Shown: positions 1-11,789 of the stretch, in pieces
Layout: every line of letters begins with the position of its first letter
How positions within the stretch are numbered: position 1 is the stretch's first letter
Assembly (NCBI GenBank): GCA_034359265.1
Contig: CP136890.1
Location: 66,093,501-66,157,500 of the forward strand
Source of the DNA: Canna indica
Lineage: Eukaryota; Streptophyta; Magnoliopsida; Zingiberales; Cannaceae
Direction of reading: 5' to 3'
Length of the DNA stretch: 64,000 nucleotides
Notes under the pieces: generated by a model
Seen by the model: the letters and a program-made list of their open reading frames with translations, nothing else
The model's database searches: none
Told to the model about the DNA's origin: nothing
Program-made: the position numbers and the translations under genes

Positions 1-368
1 ATGAAGCTAGTTCAAAAATGGAGAATTGTAGAACATCGTATTTATCAGAAGATGCTTCAGATGATGTCTATCTTCTGATGCTTAGGATTTCTGCTGTCCA
101 GGAAACGAGTGTTGTGACAGTTAAGATATGCACGGAGGTTTGTCTGGGTATCCTGATTCTTTTTCAATTACAACTCTATCTGTCTATATAGCCAAATTTC
201 AGTTGTTTGTAGATGAAACTAGTTTCGCTTTTTGAGAATTTTGTTTTAGATATATTAGCTTGGTATATTGTCAGATTTTCATTAAACATTTGATTCTATA
301 TCTAAGAGTATTTAAATGGTTCTTATGTGTTCAAAAGAAAACATTTAAATGTTTGCTGGTGATTTGAA

Positions 369-823
369 CTAGAAGACCAACAAACTGAAAGCACAAATAC
401 TTGCTGAAGAACACTTAAATAATTGGGAAGAGAGTTTTGTATTTGATGCCTTAGTGGAATTCTTGAACGTTGCCGGCGTCGTCAAAGATTTGCTCCTCAT
501 CCACTTCTCCTGGTCTGTTATCCGCGACACTGTCACCACCATCAACCCCTTTTCCTTTTCATGATGCATCATTCCCTTCTCTCCGGATGAATTATCTAGT
601 TCTAGTTCCTCTTCATCAATAGCTTTTCCCTTCAGAAGCATGCCTTGACTATTTCCCACCTTGGCACATTGTATATCTCCTTTAACGTATCAAATTGTTC
701 ACTGTCCTCTATGTTGTATGGCTTTTTCATTTCTTCTTGAAGATGTTGACCGAAGCTAGATGACTCAAAAGAATCTGAAAACTTCAGCACATATATATAG
801 TGATATGTTCTTTTGCTACCCAT
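369..823 (-). pseudogene. Exon-like remnant of unrecognised protein
   Basis: Two overlapping minus-strand reading frames (632-823, then 369-659) read as one protein-like stretch if a single base shift near 650 is allowed. The predicted peptide is acidic (a run EEELELD) and hydrophilic, unlike chance translation of the AT-rich surroundings. I do not recognise the family. It lies in the same block as the E1-beta pseudogene and upstream of a CACTA 3' end, so it may be another captured host fragment or part of the transposon's own gene. It could also be chance. The rest of 1-996 shows no gene. Confidence 0.25.
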
Positions 824-996
824 CCACTATTGTGTTTGATGCATCTTTGATATTACCTGCATAAGTACATTCCATTGTTCATGTACCATGACTCTTTCTT
901 CTTTGCAAATATGATGTTCATCTTTGATATGTTTCTTCTTATTTTTGTTTGGTTTTACTAATTTAATGTTTTCTAAGATTCTAACTATACACCCAG

Positions 997-1343
997 GATT
1001 AACTGTAGGAACTCCTTATGGAGCTGTTGGGCATGATGGTCATTATCACTCTAGTCACCGGAGTCTTTCTTCTGTCATGTACCTGGTCTAAAGGTTTGTT
1101 CATAATATTTCTGCATTCATGTGATTCCAATGTAAAATTCATCATTTGATAGCTAGCTTTTAGTAATCACTTCTTTCAACCATTAAACTTAATTTGAGTT
1201 ACCTTCAGATTTAGAGAACTTCACAGCTTTCTTTTTCTATCTCAAGTGAATTTCTCTCTTAGGTGGTGATTCCGTGAAGCCTGTTTCAAGCTAAGGGATT
1301 GTTGTTATCCTGCATATGTGATCCAAATCTAGTTGTGTTTTTT
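997..1343 (+). pseudogene. Branched-chain 2-oxoacid dehydrogenase E1-beta fragment, two exons, broken
   Basis: Two consecutive exons of a BCKDH E1-beta gene (mitochondrial valine/leucine/isoleucine breakdown) with their splice sites. Exon at 997-1093 follows an acceptor (CCCAG) and reads TPYGAVGHDGHYHS, matching the thiamine-diphosphate E1-beta motif APYGAVGHGGHYHSQSPE. A one-base loss near 1050 shifts the frame, after which the alternate frame reads FFCHVPGLK. Exon at 1263-1343 starts VVIP, meets a TGA where the family has Arg (CGA to TGA), continues AKGLLLSCICDPN, and has one extra T in a T run near 1334. Introns are kept, so the copy came from genomic DNA and not from mRNA. I found no other exon of the gene here. 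Family recognition is from memory of plant E1-beta sequences and is firm; that the fragment lies inside the transposon is inference. Confidence 0.85.
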
Positions 1344-1655
1344 TGAACCAAAAGTATGAATATATTTGATTTGATCTTTTGGTTTCATTTAATTTCTTGA
1401 GTGCTTTAGGTTATCCAAGAAACAAATTCAATTTTGGTTAGTAGTCAACATTTTTGTTTCATATTTAATTTATCATTGGGAATTTCTTCCCGTCTTTAAA
1501 TTTAGCGTATCTAGTAAACTTGCTTGTATTTTTTGGTGACATTACATTACAAGCTTTCCATTCACTTGAAATTTGGTATTAGTTACGGGCTAAAAATAAT
1601 AGATTTACTCACATTGCATACTTCTAGGAAAATTACAGAGGTGCACAATATTGAA

Positions 1656-1813
1656 GAACCTATATATCTTTATAAGCTTCCATGGTTAATCATGTGATTG
1701 GCAAAGTTTGATGCAAAGTAAAGAATATGCATAAAATATGCAAAAAGAACCTATAGGTCTTTGTAAGCTTCCATGGATAATCATGTGATAGGCAAAGTAT
1801 GATGCAAAGTAAA
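1656..1813 (+). repeat. Two 67-bp direct repeats, 91-bp period
   Basis: Units at 1656-1722 and 1747-1813 both begin GAACCTATA and share the core AAGCTTCCATGG and the end GATGCAAAGTAAA, with a few substitutions. Local tandem duplication; no coding role is seen. Confidence 0.8.
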
Positions 1814-2905
1814 ATAGGAGTGGATTAAATTAGAAGAAAGAAATACTTCGTTACTATCATTAAACAAGGCGTGCATCATAATTGAAAGGCCAGAAGGATT
1901 TGCTTACCCAACCTTTTCAGCTCATCTTTCTTGTTATAATAGAAAATGAACAAAAATTTATTAACTAATCACATCTGAGTCCACAAATTGGATGCTACCT
2001 ATTCTTGATTGATCAGCTAGCATGGCATGTCCACATGGTTCTGTATACTGCAGGCATATACTCAGATTCATGCTAGTTGGATATAGTGAGCCATATATAT
2101 TGGAAGGAGAGTTAATGTTGTGTATCCATTATACAATCAATGATTTTAAACCAAGTTCATGCAGGATTCATGAAATATATTATCATTGTTGGTTAGACAA
2201 GGACACAAATGATATGGCTGCAATGACAAAGTCCTTAAAGGTACATTTGCACTTTCATATTTATGTACTTTATTAGACTCAAGTTCTTGTTGTTTTTATG
2301 GTATCCATAATTAATGTATTTGATGCCATTCTACATGTTTCTAAGACAAGTCAAATAAGTTAATGTGTTGCTTATTCTTGTTAAAAATACTAAGTTTTGA
2401 GCCTGATAAGCTTGGTTGCCAACAACATTCCTTGAACTTATTCTCCTTGTTGAATTTTATTTCTGCATTGGAAGTTATTAAAATCATTTGTTGGGTTTTA
2501 AATTGTTAGATACATCATGTCAATCATTTACACTAACAATAATATTTAATTGCCCTACAATGATTTAACTTCAGTTCAAGTTCACCAAGATCTAAAATCT
2601 TCTTAGTCTTTTGCTGTCATTTCCAAGTGTTAGGACTTATGTGCTCTGTTCAGTTCAGTTCATTAAATAAGAAATGTTGAGAGGTTGGAGTGGCATCATA
2701 TATAGCTTTTGATCTCATGATAATTAAGATAGTCTATTTATCACTTAAGATGTTAGATAATAACCTCTTTGCTTGTAAGAGTACATTTTACTCTTCTTAA
2801 ACCCTTTATTTGTATGTTCCTTGTGTATTAAGATGTCATTTCTAAATTAGTTTGATTCATTGATGTAATGGTTATGACTTGTGTTCTTACTTCCTTTCTT
2901 TTGCA
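1814..2905. other. AT-rich stretch, no supported gene
   Basis: An open frame of 84 codons at 2022-2276 (+) has no recognisable motif. The stretch ends at an acceptor-like TTTTGCAG just before 2906. It is likely intronic or interior sequence of the CACTA element that ends at 3866. Confidence 0.4.
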
Positions 2906-3866
2906 GGAGAAAAAGAAGAAGAAATGAAGCGTACCTAGCGGACCTACTAGAACTTTTTATTGGAGCAATGTTTGTTTTCTTTGGCGTATGCACTATCTTG
3001 TGTACCTTTTGGCGTACGGACTATTTTGTGTATCTACTTTAACTTTTTAATGGATATTAGATACCTTGGAGTATGTTTTGTTGGTGAACAATGTTGTTTT
3101 TGATGTATTTGAATTAATGTTAAACTTATATTGGATTGTTGATGGTTGGATTTGTAGGTGGTTGTATACCTGCTAAGTTGTAGGTTTTGTAATTGGCAAG
3201 TGGATTATTATATTAATGAATGATTAATTGTTAAATTTTATGTGTTTGTGATAAATTTATTCATTATAATTTTTTCGAAGTTGTGGCAAAGTCAACCTAT
3301 ATTGTGGCAAAATCATCACTAATATTGTGGCAATAATCCAAATTTGAAATCGTGTTAGTGGCAAAATCATCACTGATATTGTGGCAATGATTCAAATAAA
3401 AAATCGTGTTAGTGGCAAATTCATTTTAACCTTTAATGACAAAAGATCAAACATGTAGATGGCAAAAAAATTTGTAGCAAATTTGATATATAATGACAGA
3501 ATGTAACACGATATTAGCAATAAATTTTATATATTTTTACCACGAAAAGAGTTCAAGATAGAGTATAATAATGACAAACATTTATTAATAAGTGGCAAAG
3601 AATTTTTGTCATAAAAGATATGTGACATCAGCAAGCTCCGTTTGTCACAATAGAGTGGAGGTAGTTTGACTTTTTCGTTTGCCACTAAAAAATTGCAATT
3701 CGTAATCTGCTAAATCTCGCCACGAAAACCAAAAATGACTTTTAGCGGCGGACCTAATGTGACAAACGGGTGGCGAGCGCTTTTTTGCCACAATCATCTT
3801 TTTGCCACTATATATCACTATTGTGACAAAAATAGTTTGTTATTAATTCTAATTTTTTTTGTAGTG
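2906..3866 (+). mobile_element. 3' end of a CACTA (En/Spm) DNA transposon
   Basis: After an acceptor at 2898-2905, a short reading frame EKKKKK-stop looks like the last exon of a transposon gene, followed by AT-rich 3' sequence. From about 3270 to 3866 the motif TTGTGGCAAA and its relatives recur many times in both orientations, typical of CACTA subterminal repeats. The element ends TTTTTTTTGTAGTG at 3866, the reverse complement of a CACTAC terminus. The other end is outside the window, so the 3-bp target duplication cannot be checked. The E1-beta fragment probably lies inside it. Confidence 0.75.
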
Positions 3867-4160
3867 AGGGATCCGACGTTCACGAACCCAACATCTTTGG
3901 GATTAGTTTTGACCCATTCTGGTCACATCCCTACGAGATTACCAGAGGCATTATCGCTTGATATCCCTTATCCTGCACTATATACAGACACTATGCTCCC
4001 CAAGTACATCTAGATTCTAGTTTCTATTATCCTCATCTGGAACTATCTCTTACTTGAGTGTTAGAGTGTCTTTTGCACGTCCCCCTGCCAGAGTCACACC
4101 TAACCACGAGCCGCGCTGGACCGCATTACCCTGACTTCAAGCAAGAACATATGGTGCCCA
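3867..4160 (+). mobile_element. Ty3/gypsy Tat-like LTR remnant and leader
   Basis: The piece matches the LTR at 42004-42430 in its last part: a TATATACAGAC block, then TTAGAGTGTCTTTTGCA followed by a C-rich stretch. A TGGTGCCCAAAAG sequence near 4151 may be the primer-binding site. The left part was cut off by the CACTA element ending at 3866. Downstream lies the gag remnant of the same element type. Confidence 0.6.
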
Positions 4161-4339
4161 AAAGAATCCCAGTGCTTAATCAACGACTTTCAAGCGAAGA
4201 ACCAACGGTTATCAACTAAGGTCGAGACGCTGAGGTAGTACTGGGAACAACACCCGACCGAACACGAGCGCCACAGCTCATAGCACGATGAAGATAGTCA
4301 CTCGGAGAGATCCAAGAGGCCAACCTCCACTTTCTGAGA

Positions 4340-5384
4340 CGAGGTCTCCCGCACGCATCATTTGAGAGAAGAGGAGAGCACCAGGGCCACAGAGATCGCT
4401 CCTCCCCTCGCCATCGACCCGAGACCATTCGCCGAAGACATCACGGCAGTCTGTCTTCCTGACAACTTCAAGTTGTCGACCACGCTCCAGTCCTGCGGTG
4501 GCACGGATGACCTGAACACTCACCTGACAATGTTCTGGTCAATGATGCTCTTCAATGGTGCAACCGACCCCATCCTCTATCGAGCCTTACCAATTGTCCT
4601 GGACAAGGCCACCCAACTTTGGTTTTCCATCCTTCCACTAGGGTCCATACATACTTTCGAGGAGCTCTCCCGAGTCTTCACCAATCAATTCTAGCTCTTC
4701 ATCACGGATTTACTCCAAGACTAAAGATGCCCTCTATTACATCAAGCAAGGGCAACATGAGTCTCTGAGAGACTACTTGAAGAGATTCAATGTAGTGGCA
4801 ATGGAAATCCCAAACCTTGACCCACTTGTCGAGCTATTCTCCATCAAGCACGGACTGAAGCCTGGGCAATTTGCAGACCAAATCGCCCTTACAAAGTCGA
4901 AGGATATGGTCGAGTTCCGAGAAAAGGTCGTATGTCATGTCGAGATGGAAGAACTTTGAGAGGCCATAAAGGCCGACATGCAAATTGCCAAAGATGAATT
5001 CGAGGAAGGGAGTCTAAAAAGCCTGGCAAAAAGGGTGAAGACTAAGATCACCGTGATCATGACCGTGACATGAGAGGGAAGTTGCCCTCCGACCAAGCCC
5101 TAGATTACACGAGTACACACCATTGAACAGCAAGAGGGAGGCTATCCTTCCGGAGATCTGCCACCTCTAGTTGCTCAAGCAACCCAACAATACGAGGAGG
5201 TCAAAACCCCCGCCCTATGTCGAACAAGAGCAAGAAGTGCGAGTTCCATCACACCTACGGCACACCACCAAGGAGTGTGTGATGGTCAAAGACCAAATTG
5301 AGTGCTTAATAAGAAAAGACCACCTCGACTAGTACGTCCTCCACAGATGAAGTCGTAGTCGAGACAGACAAGATTACGAAATTA
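4340..5384 (+). pseudogene. Ty3/gypsy (Tat-like) gag, degenerate
   Basis: Conceptual translation across several frames gives a Retrotrans_gag domain. The first segment (about 4362-4694) reads PFAEDITAVCLPDNFK and later DKATQLWFSILPLGS, then FEELSRVFTNQF. After a shift it continues RDYLKRFNVVAMEI and GLKPGQFADQIALTK (to 4959), and further on a nucleocapsid-like stretch with KKCEFHHTYG and QIECLIRKDHLD. Gag packages retrotransposon RNA in virus-like particles. The copy has stops and frameshifts and stops abruptly near 5384, where the next CACTA-like sequence starts. No protease or pol follows. Confidence 0.8.
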
Positions 5385-5772
5385 CTAGTATTGTCGTTGT
5401 CACTGACGGCTCATGTCTATTGATGAAATGGCCATACAAGAGGGGGGGGGGTGGTGAATAGTGTGTTATCTAATCTTTTCGCCTAAATGTGGTTTATCAG
5501 TTTTAATCGTTTCTTACAACTTAGACAATTCACAATTCAAATAACAAATACGGAAGCAATGAGTAAGGCAATTAATCAAACACAAGAGAGACAATACTAA
5601 CACAACGATTTATAGTGGTTCGGCCCCAATACCTACTCCACTACCTAAGCACCCCGCTTAGGATTTCCAAACTAGTTTAACTAGATTAATTAGTTTTCTT
5701 ACAATGAGGACTTTACACCGGAAAGTCTCCGCTCTCAAACGAAGGCACTTCCACACCCGGAAGTATCTCGTC

Positions 5773-7299
5773 TGTTGGCCTAAGGTTTTCTACCTTGGTC
5801 TTAATCTCGACTTTGATGATAACAAACATGAAACTAATATTTTATTGAGAAATCTTTCAGGTTCCAAGTCGGTTAGTGCATGACGTCCGTGATCGAAAAA
5901 ATCGGAGAAATCAGAGAAATCGGCAAGGACGCTCGGGATTCATCGGGAAATTAAAGTTTAGGTCTAGGGTGTCTAGTTTATGTTGTAAATCCTCATGATG
6001 ATCCATAAGAACCCAAAAACCAAACCCGAACCCCAAAAAATGAAAACCCGAAAACTGCCCTGAAATTTACTAAGCCTAGGGAGCTCCTTGGAGGGCTATA
6101 TGACCTAGACATTTTCTTGAGACAAAAAATGGAGGTAATTATTCCTTGGGTAAAAACTAGATAACGAGATATTTTAAAGGAATTTTTGGAAGCCTTTAGC
6201 ATACCCATATTTGACCCGGGGGATTAGAAAATTTTCGTTTTTCAGAAATTTGTACTAGACCCCAAAAACTAGATTTTGATTTTTTAGATATTTTTATTGA
6301 ATCCAAATGGGGGGTAATCCTTATATAATATTTATGTTTTAAAGTTATTAAACATGGGTAATCAATGCATACCCATGTTTTAAATACAATGACCGATCGA
6401 CCGAACGTTGCCCAAAAGCGGCAGATTGCCTTCGGTCGGTCGACTGATGATCGATCGAACAAGCGACCGACATACGGTAACAAGCAAAAAATCGCTCGTT
6501 GAGAAGAGGGAGCTCTCTCTTCTCTTCATGGCTTATAAATAGGAAGCCATGAGAGCCTTCCTTTACTATGTTGATCACCTCTAATCTCCTTGAGCAATCT
6601 TTTGATCAATTCTAAGCCTTCATTGAGCCAATCTTGTGAAAACCCTAGCTTGAGCCAAAAATCTTGATCTTGCCTTCATTCCTTCATTGATTAACCATCA
6701 AAGACATCAAGAGGAAGCTAGGAATCTTATTTTGGAGCTAAGTATTTTATTGTTTGATTTATTGCTCCATTTAGTGTTGTATTTTCTTATTTATTTCTTT
6801 GTATTTGAGTTTGTGTAAGACCTAGAGTGTAGGTCTTGAAATTGGGTGGTAACCTTGGTGTTTAAGGTTTAAATCCACCGGTGTAAACATAGTTTGCTAG
6901 GATTAGTTCTTGTTGTCCTTAGGTTTGAGGTGGGAGAGTGATCTCAGTAGGAAGGAGGAGACTTCCGGGTGTGGAAGTATCTTCGGTGTGAGAGCGGAGA
7001 CACTCCGGTGCAAACATCATCGTTGTAAAGAAAACAAGATAATCTAGTAAATCTAGTTTGGAAATCCTAAGCGAGGTGCTTAGGTAGTGGAGTAGGCATT
7101 GGGGCCGAACCACTATAAATAATTGTGTTTGCATTGATTCTACTTGTGTTTATTTCATTATCACATTTACTTTGCTTTCGCTTGCTACTCAACTTGTAAT
7201 TTGCCTAAGTAACCAATGAAACGATTAAAACCGGATTTAGGCAAAAAGATTAGTAAACATACTATTCACCCCCCCTCTGGTGTGGCCATTTCACCAACA
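5773..7299 (+). mobile_element. Family-A solo LTR (plus), nested
   Basis: 1527 bp, starts TGTTGGCCTAAGG and ends TTTCACCAACA. Flanks TCGTC (5768-5772) and TCGCC (7300-7304) are a one-mismatch target duplication inside the older minus LTR, and removing it rejoins that LTR's sequence. Palindromes (GACCGATCGACCGA type) lie at about 6390-6475, followed by TTATAAATAGG near 6534. Confidence 0.85.
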
Positions 7300-7636
7300 T
7301 CGCCTTCCTACCGAGAGCACTCTCCTACCTCAACCTAAGGACAACTCAACTAATCCTAGTAAAAGTAGGTATTGGGGCCGAACCACTATAAATAATTGTG
7401 TTTGCATTGATTCTACTTGTGTTTATTTCATTATCACATTTACTTTGCTTCCGCTTGCCACTCAACTTGTAATTTGCCTAAGTAACCAATGAAACGATTA
7501 AAACCGGATTTAGACAGAAATATTAGTAAACACACTATTCACCCCCCCTCTAGTGTGGCCATTTCACCAACACCACCTTCCTACCGAGAGCACTCTCCCA
7601 CCTCAACCTAAGGATAACTCAACTAATCCGAGTAAA
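7091..7636 (+). repeat. 273-bp tandem duplication across an LTR boundary
   Basis: 7091-7363 and 7364-7636 are nearly identical. Each unit contains the last ~209 bp of the plus LTR (from GTAGGCATTGGGGCCGAACC, or its near-identical second copy, to CACCAACA) and the first ~64 bp of minus-LTR sequence beyond it. Because the unit spans the insertion junction, the duplication happened after nesting. Confidence 0.85.
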
Positions 7637-8867
7637 CTGCGTTTACAATGGTGGATTTAAGCCTTAACACCAAGGCAACCATCAACTCAATCAACCTAGC
7701 ACTTTGGATTTACACCAATGATATACAATGAAAGTAAATCATAAAATATACAAACAATGGAGAAAATAAACAATACAACAAGTACTTAGCTCCAAAGAAA
7801 ACTCCCTAGTCCTCTTGATGCCTTGAGAAGATGAATCTTGAAGGTTCAAAGGCTAGATCAAGATTTTATCATGGAAACTAGGGTTTGTAAAGAGATGGCT
7901 CAAGAATTCCTTTAGAGATGATCAAAGATGGCTCAATGGAAGCTTAGATACATCAACAACCCATAGGAGAGTGTTTGGGGTAGGTATTTATAACCCCCCA
8001 AACACAATGGCTAGTCAACGGGCATTTTTCTGCTCGTTGCCAACGCTCGGTCGATTGCTGATCGATCGTCGGTCGATCGATCGAGCGACCGCCGAGTGAC
8101 TGAAGGCATTCTGCCCATTTTGGGCATCGATCGATCGATCGAAATGCCTTCTCCTTCGGTCGGTCGACCGAACTTGGGTAGGGTAGATTGCTTAGGATAG
8201 TTTTTTTGCTTGTTTGCTCATTTCCGGGTTCCGTCTTCGCTAAGTCTATTTAACTTTGAAACTTAAATGTTATATAAGGTTACCCCCCCCCCCCATTTGG
8301 ATTCAATAAAAATATCAAAAAAATTCAAATCCTTAAGAATCAAAATCTAACTTTTGGGTCTAATACAAATTTTTGAAAAACGAAAATTTTCTAATCTTTC
8401 GAGTCAAGTATGGGTAGGCTAAAGGCTTCCAAAAAATTCTTAAAATACATCGTTATCTAGTTTTTACCTAAGAAACAATTATCACCAGTATTGATGCCAA
8501 GAAAATGTCTAGGTCATATAGCCCTCCAAGGTGCTCCCTAGGCTTAGTGAATTTCAGGGCCGTTTCTGATTTTCCAATTTTTTATGATTTGGGGTTCGAG
8601 TTTGGTTTATGGGTTTCTTTGCATCATCATGAGGATTTACAATTTATCTATACACCCTAAACCTAGACTCTATCTTCCCGACGAATCTGAGCATGTCGAT
8701 CAACGTCTTTCCGATTTTCTGATTTCTCCGATATTTTCGATCGTCGACATCGAGCGCTAACCGACTTGGAACCTAAAAATATTTCTTCATGAATACATTA
8801 GTTCCATATTTATTATCATCAAAACCAAGATTAAGACCAAGGTTGAAAACCTTAGGCCAACAATGTC

Positions 8868-9220
8868 GTTGTTGAACCGTCGGTGACGACTATCATGGAC
8901 GGCTCGCGTTGTGGCAAAAAGTCGTCGCTTATGTGCGCGCCTCAAATAATTTGTGACGACCAGGGGCGGTTGTCGCAAGTAATTTTATCAGTGATAGACG
9001 CTTGCCACTGTCGCTGATTTAAACACATCAGTGACGATCGAGGTGGCTATCGCTGAAATTAAACTATCAGCCGCGGTTGGGAGCCGTCGTTGATATTATT
9101 AGCAATTGTCATATTTGGTGCTGCGCAGTCCACCAACAAGTTACGATACGCTTTTAGCGACGACCTAGTGATGGTCAGCCAAGGGTAAGCCGTCATTGAA
9201 ATTATATCCTGTAACTGAAA
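8868..9220. repeat. CACTA-1 subterminal repeat array
   Basis: Short motifs of the form ATCAGYGACGG and their complements (CCGTCGCTGA) recur on both strands, for example near 8875, 8985, 9020 and 9085. Such arrays normally bind the transposase. The same motif family is seen at 43090-43444. From 9221 to 9554 the sequence is AT-rich with short direct repeats (AAGTATCAAAATAT) and no gene. Confidence 0.6.
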
Positions 9221-9554
9221 AAAAAATTAAAATTTTGGAAATTCCTCTATACAATAATATTCACACGATACAATCTATTTACAATCACAATTTATAACCA
9301 TAAAACATCATACACACACAAATACAACCAACCATACATGTTTTACTTAAATATCATCAATCTAAGCCTCAAACGGAGGCAAACAAGTATCAAATATCAA
9401 AACTAAAGTATATAAACAATTATAAGCCTCAAACGAAAGCAAACAAGTATCAAAATATCAAATCTAAAGTATATAAACAACTATCAAGTATCTAAGACTC
9501 AAACGAAGGCGAACAAGTATCAAAATATAATCAAAATATAATAAACCAAAATCT

Positions 9555-10728
9555 CATGGCTGCGGTAGAGGCGATGGAGTCGACAATGACTAGGTCGGGA
9601 GCATCGACTGGGTCGAGGAGGACGGTTCAGACATCATCGGTATATGAATGCCGGAGTGAGATGCAATATGAGTCAGGAGCTCCTGTATGTTTTCCATTAT
9701 CTATCTCTACGCATCCATCGTTCGTCTTTGCTTCTCCACCGCCCGTCTCAACTCTTCATTCGTTCGTCTCTACTCCTCCATCACTTGTCTTTGCTCCTCC
9801 ATCAACTGTACCTACTGTGTAAGCTCAGACTCCAAGGCCGCTATCCGGCTCTTGTCCTACGTTCGGGATATCGAGGGCTGCTCACCTGCAACGGGAGGGG
9901 TCGGTGCCCCAAGTGGCCCTAACACAGCTCATGCATGGCCACTATCTGCAAAGCCATAAACACGACCGTGCTCCTAGTCACCTGCAGCCTTGACCCACAC
10001 TGTAGGGTTGAAGTCACCCTGCGGCGTTCCTCCGCGCTCGATCACGGTTCTCGTGTATGTCTCCTACACGCGTTTATATATATATATATAAACTATAAAT
10101 AAAAATTGTGTAAATCAAATAGACATAAATACCTACCATGATGAGTGCACTCAAACACCTTCATCAGTGAGGGGCGTTGGGCGGTGCCATTCTCCGCCAC
10201 CCGCGTCTAATATTAGAAAACAAATACACTAGTATCATTGTACACAATATATAATTTAATTAAAAGTAATAAAATTATACATACCATACAATGCTCATGC
10301 ACAGCAAAAGACACGGAGCCAACAGCGTGGTGCACCCTAGTGTCGTCCCCCCCGGACATGCGGTTTCTCGATGTAGTCCAAGAGACCTCCTGCCACTTAG
10401 GCGTGGCCCACTGCTCAACGAGCTGATCCCACACAGGTGTAGGAATCCACTCGGGGTTGTGTCCTCGAGTCTCCCCAATGTGTGTGGCCCCCAGCCATCT
10501 CATCACGGTTTTACGAGCCTATTGAAGGAGCTCGTTATAGCGAGCGCGGGCAACGCGCTCTCATGAACTCTCTACAAAAGTGGTTTGATCCTCCGGTCGT
10601 GTATAATGAGCCTACAAACAAATAAATTTATTATTATTGATCAATATTTATAATTAATATTAATTTAATATATATACGTACCGAGAACTCTCGCCATGTA
10701 GGCCATGTAGGCCACGCCCCATGCAGAA
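9555..10728 (-). pseudogene. CACTA Transposase_24 (Ptta/En/Spm type) gene, degenerate
   Basis: Minus-strand exons with plausible splice sites: about 10728-10680 (donor GTACGT), 10611-10285, 10206-10137, and 10063 down to about 9555. The second exon contains RVARARYNELLQ, then VMRWLGATHIGETRGHNPEW, PVWDQLVEQWATPKWQ and GSVSFAVHEH, the conserved Transposase_24 core. The third ends LMKVFECTHH. The fourth starts ETYTRTVIERGGTPQGDFNP and continues into a glutamine/glutamate-rich coiled-coil stretch around 9700-9830. Several in-frame stops show it is dead. In CACTA elements this second gene is thought to help the TNP2 transposase bind the ends. Confidence 0.8.
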
Positions 10729-11600
10729 GCTGAAAATGGGCAGTAGGGTATTCGGTCAACCGAATGATGCCCATAATTGGCAGAACCGTCGCGGTCGCTT
10801 GGGCGGTCGATTAGTCGGTTGACCGACAATCGATCGGCAAACGACCGGGCATCAGCAACGGGCAAAAAAATGTAATACCCACCCCAAACTCTCTCCCTCA
10901 TTGTTGTTGATGCTTCTAAGCCTCAAAGAGTGATCCTTAGCATCTCCTAAGCTTTTTCTTGATCAAATCCATTTAACCTAGATCTTGATCCCTCAATCTC
11001 AAATGTTCTTCATCGGAAGGTTCTTCAAGCTTGCTAGGGTCAAGAAGAAGAGGTGATCTTATTATGATAAGTCCTCCTTTCTCTCTTCTTGTGATTAAAG
11101 TGTTTTTTGTTTGTTTTACATAGCTATAAGTTGATTGTGTTATAGACCTAGTGTAGGGTCTTGTGAGTTGTGGTTACCTTGGTGTATAAGGTATAAATCC
11201 ACTTCTCTAAACCAAGTTAGAGGTAGTTCTTAGGTATTGAGGTAGGAAAGCTTACTCGGTGAGAAGGTGGTTAATTTCGGGTGTGGAAGTGCCTTCTAGG
11301 TGAGTGTAGGGTCTTTTCGGTATAAAGTCCTCAATTGTAATTAAGCACGGTGGATTTGTGTGAAATCCTAAGCACGGTGCTTAGGTTGTGGAGTAGGCGG
11401 TGTTGCCGAACCACTATAAATCCTCGTGTTAGCATTGCATATTGTACTTGTATTTAATTATTATATCACTTGCTTTCTCATATTGCGTTAAAGATATAAA
11501 TGGACTAAATTGTTCAAGAAACGTTTAAAATTGAATTTAGTCCAATTAATTAGATAACATACTATTCAACCCCTCCTCTAGTGTGACCATTTCTCCAACA
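10728..11600 (+). mobile_element. Family-A LTR, 5' truncated
   Basis: Begins within the LTR at the palindrome region (GGTCAACCGA and GACCGACAATCGATCGG near 10755-10850) and runs to the normal end CTAGTGTGACCATTTCTCCAACA at 11600. The first part of the LTR and the left target duplication are missing. It lies inside the Transposase_24 gene of CACTA-1. Confidence 0.75.
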
Positions 11601-11789
11601 GGGATGGTGGCTAGAGGTGGGGGGATGGTGGTTGGAGGTGGGGGGATGATTGTCGAAGGTGGGGGGATGGTGGACGAAGGTGGTGGGATAGTAGGTGTCG
11701 GCGAAGGAACGGTGGCTACATGCGAGGGGATATCAGTTGGTGGCGGCGAAGGGTCGACGGTGGCTAAAGGCGGGGTGGGAGGGGGGGGG
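11601..11789 (-). pseudogene. Proline-rich coding segment of CACTA-1, G-rich on plus strand
   Basis: On the minus strand this reads as a low-complexity proline/threonine-rich peptide (repeats like TIPPPSTIIPPPPTTIPPP). It continues at 17288-17420 beyond the inserted CACTA-2, where an acceptor-like TTTGACAG precedes an exon starting TTATGGTTTGAG. The plus strand is a chain of GGTGGGGGGATGGTGG-like repeats. Confidence 0.55.

Larger units (their letters stand above)
5418..8862 (-). mobile_element. Family-A solo LTR (minus), carries a nested LTR
   Basis: Runs from TATTGATGAAATGGCC (relic of TGTTGGTGAAATGGCC) to CCTTAGGCCAACA and is flanked by an exact 5-bp duplication ATGTC (5413-5417 and 8863-8867). 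Without the nested LTR (5773-7299) and the later 273-bp duplication it is about 1.65 kb. A TATAAATA-type box on the minus strand lies near 7990, with the palindrome cluster upstream of it at about 8045-8175. No internal retrotransposon sequence is present, so it is a solo LTR. It sits in the subterminal repeats of CACTA-1. Confidence 0.85.
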
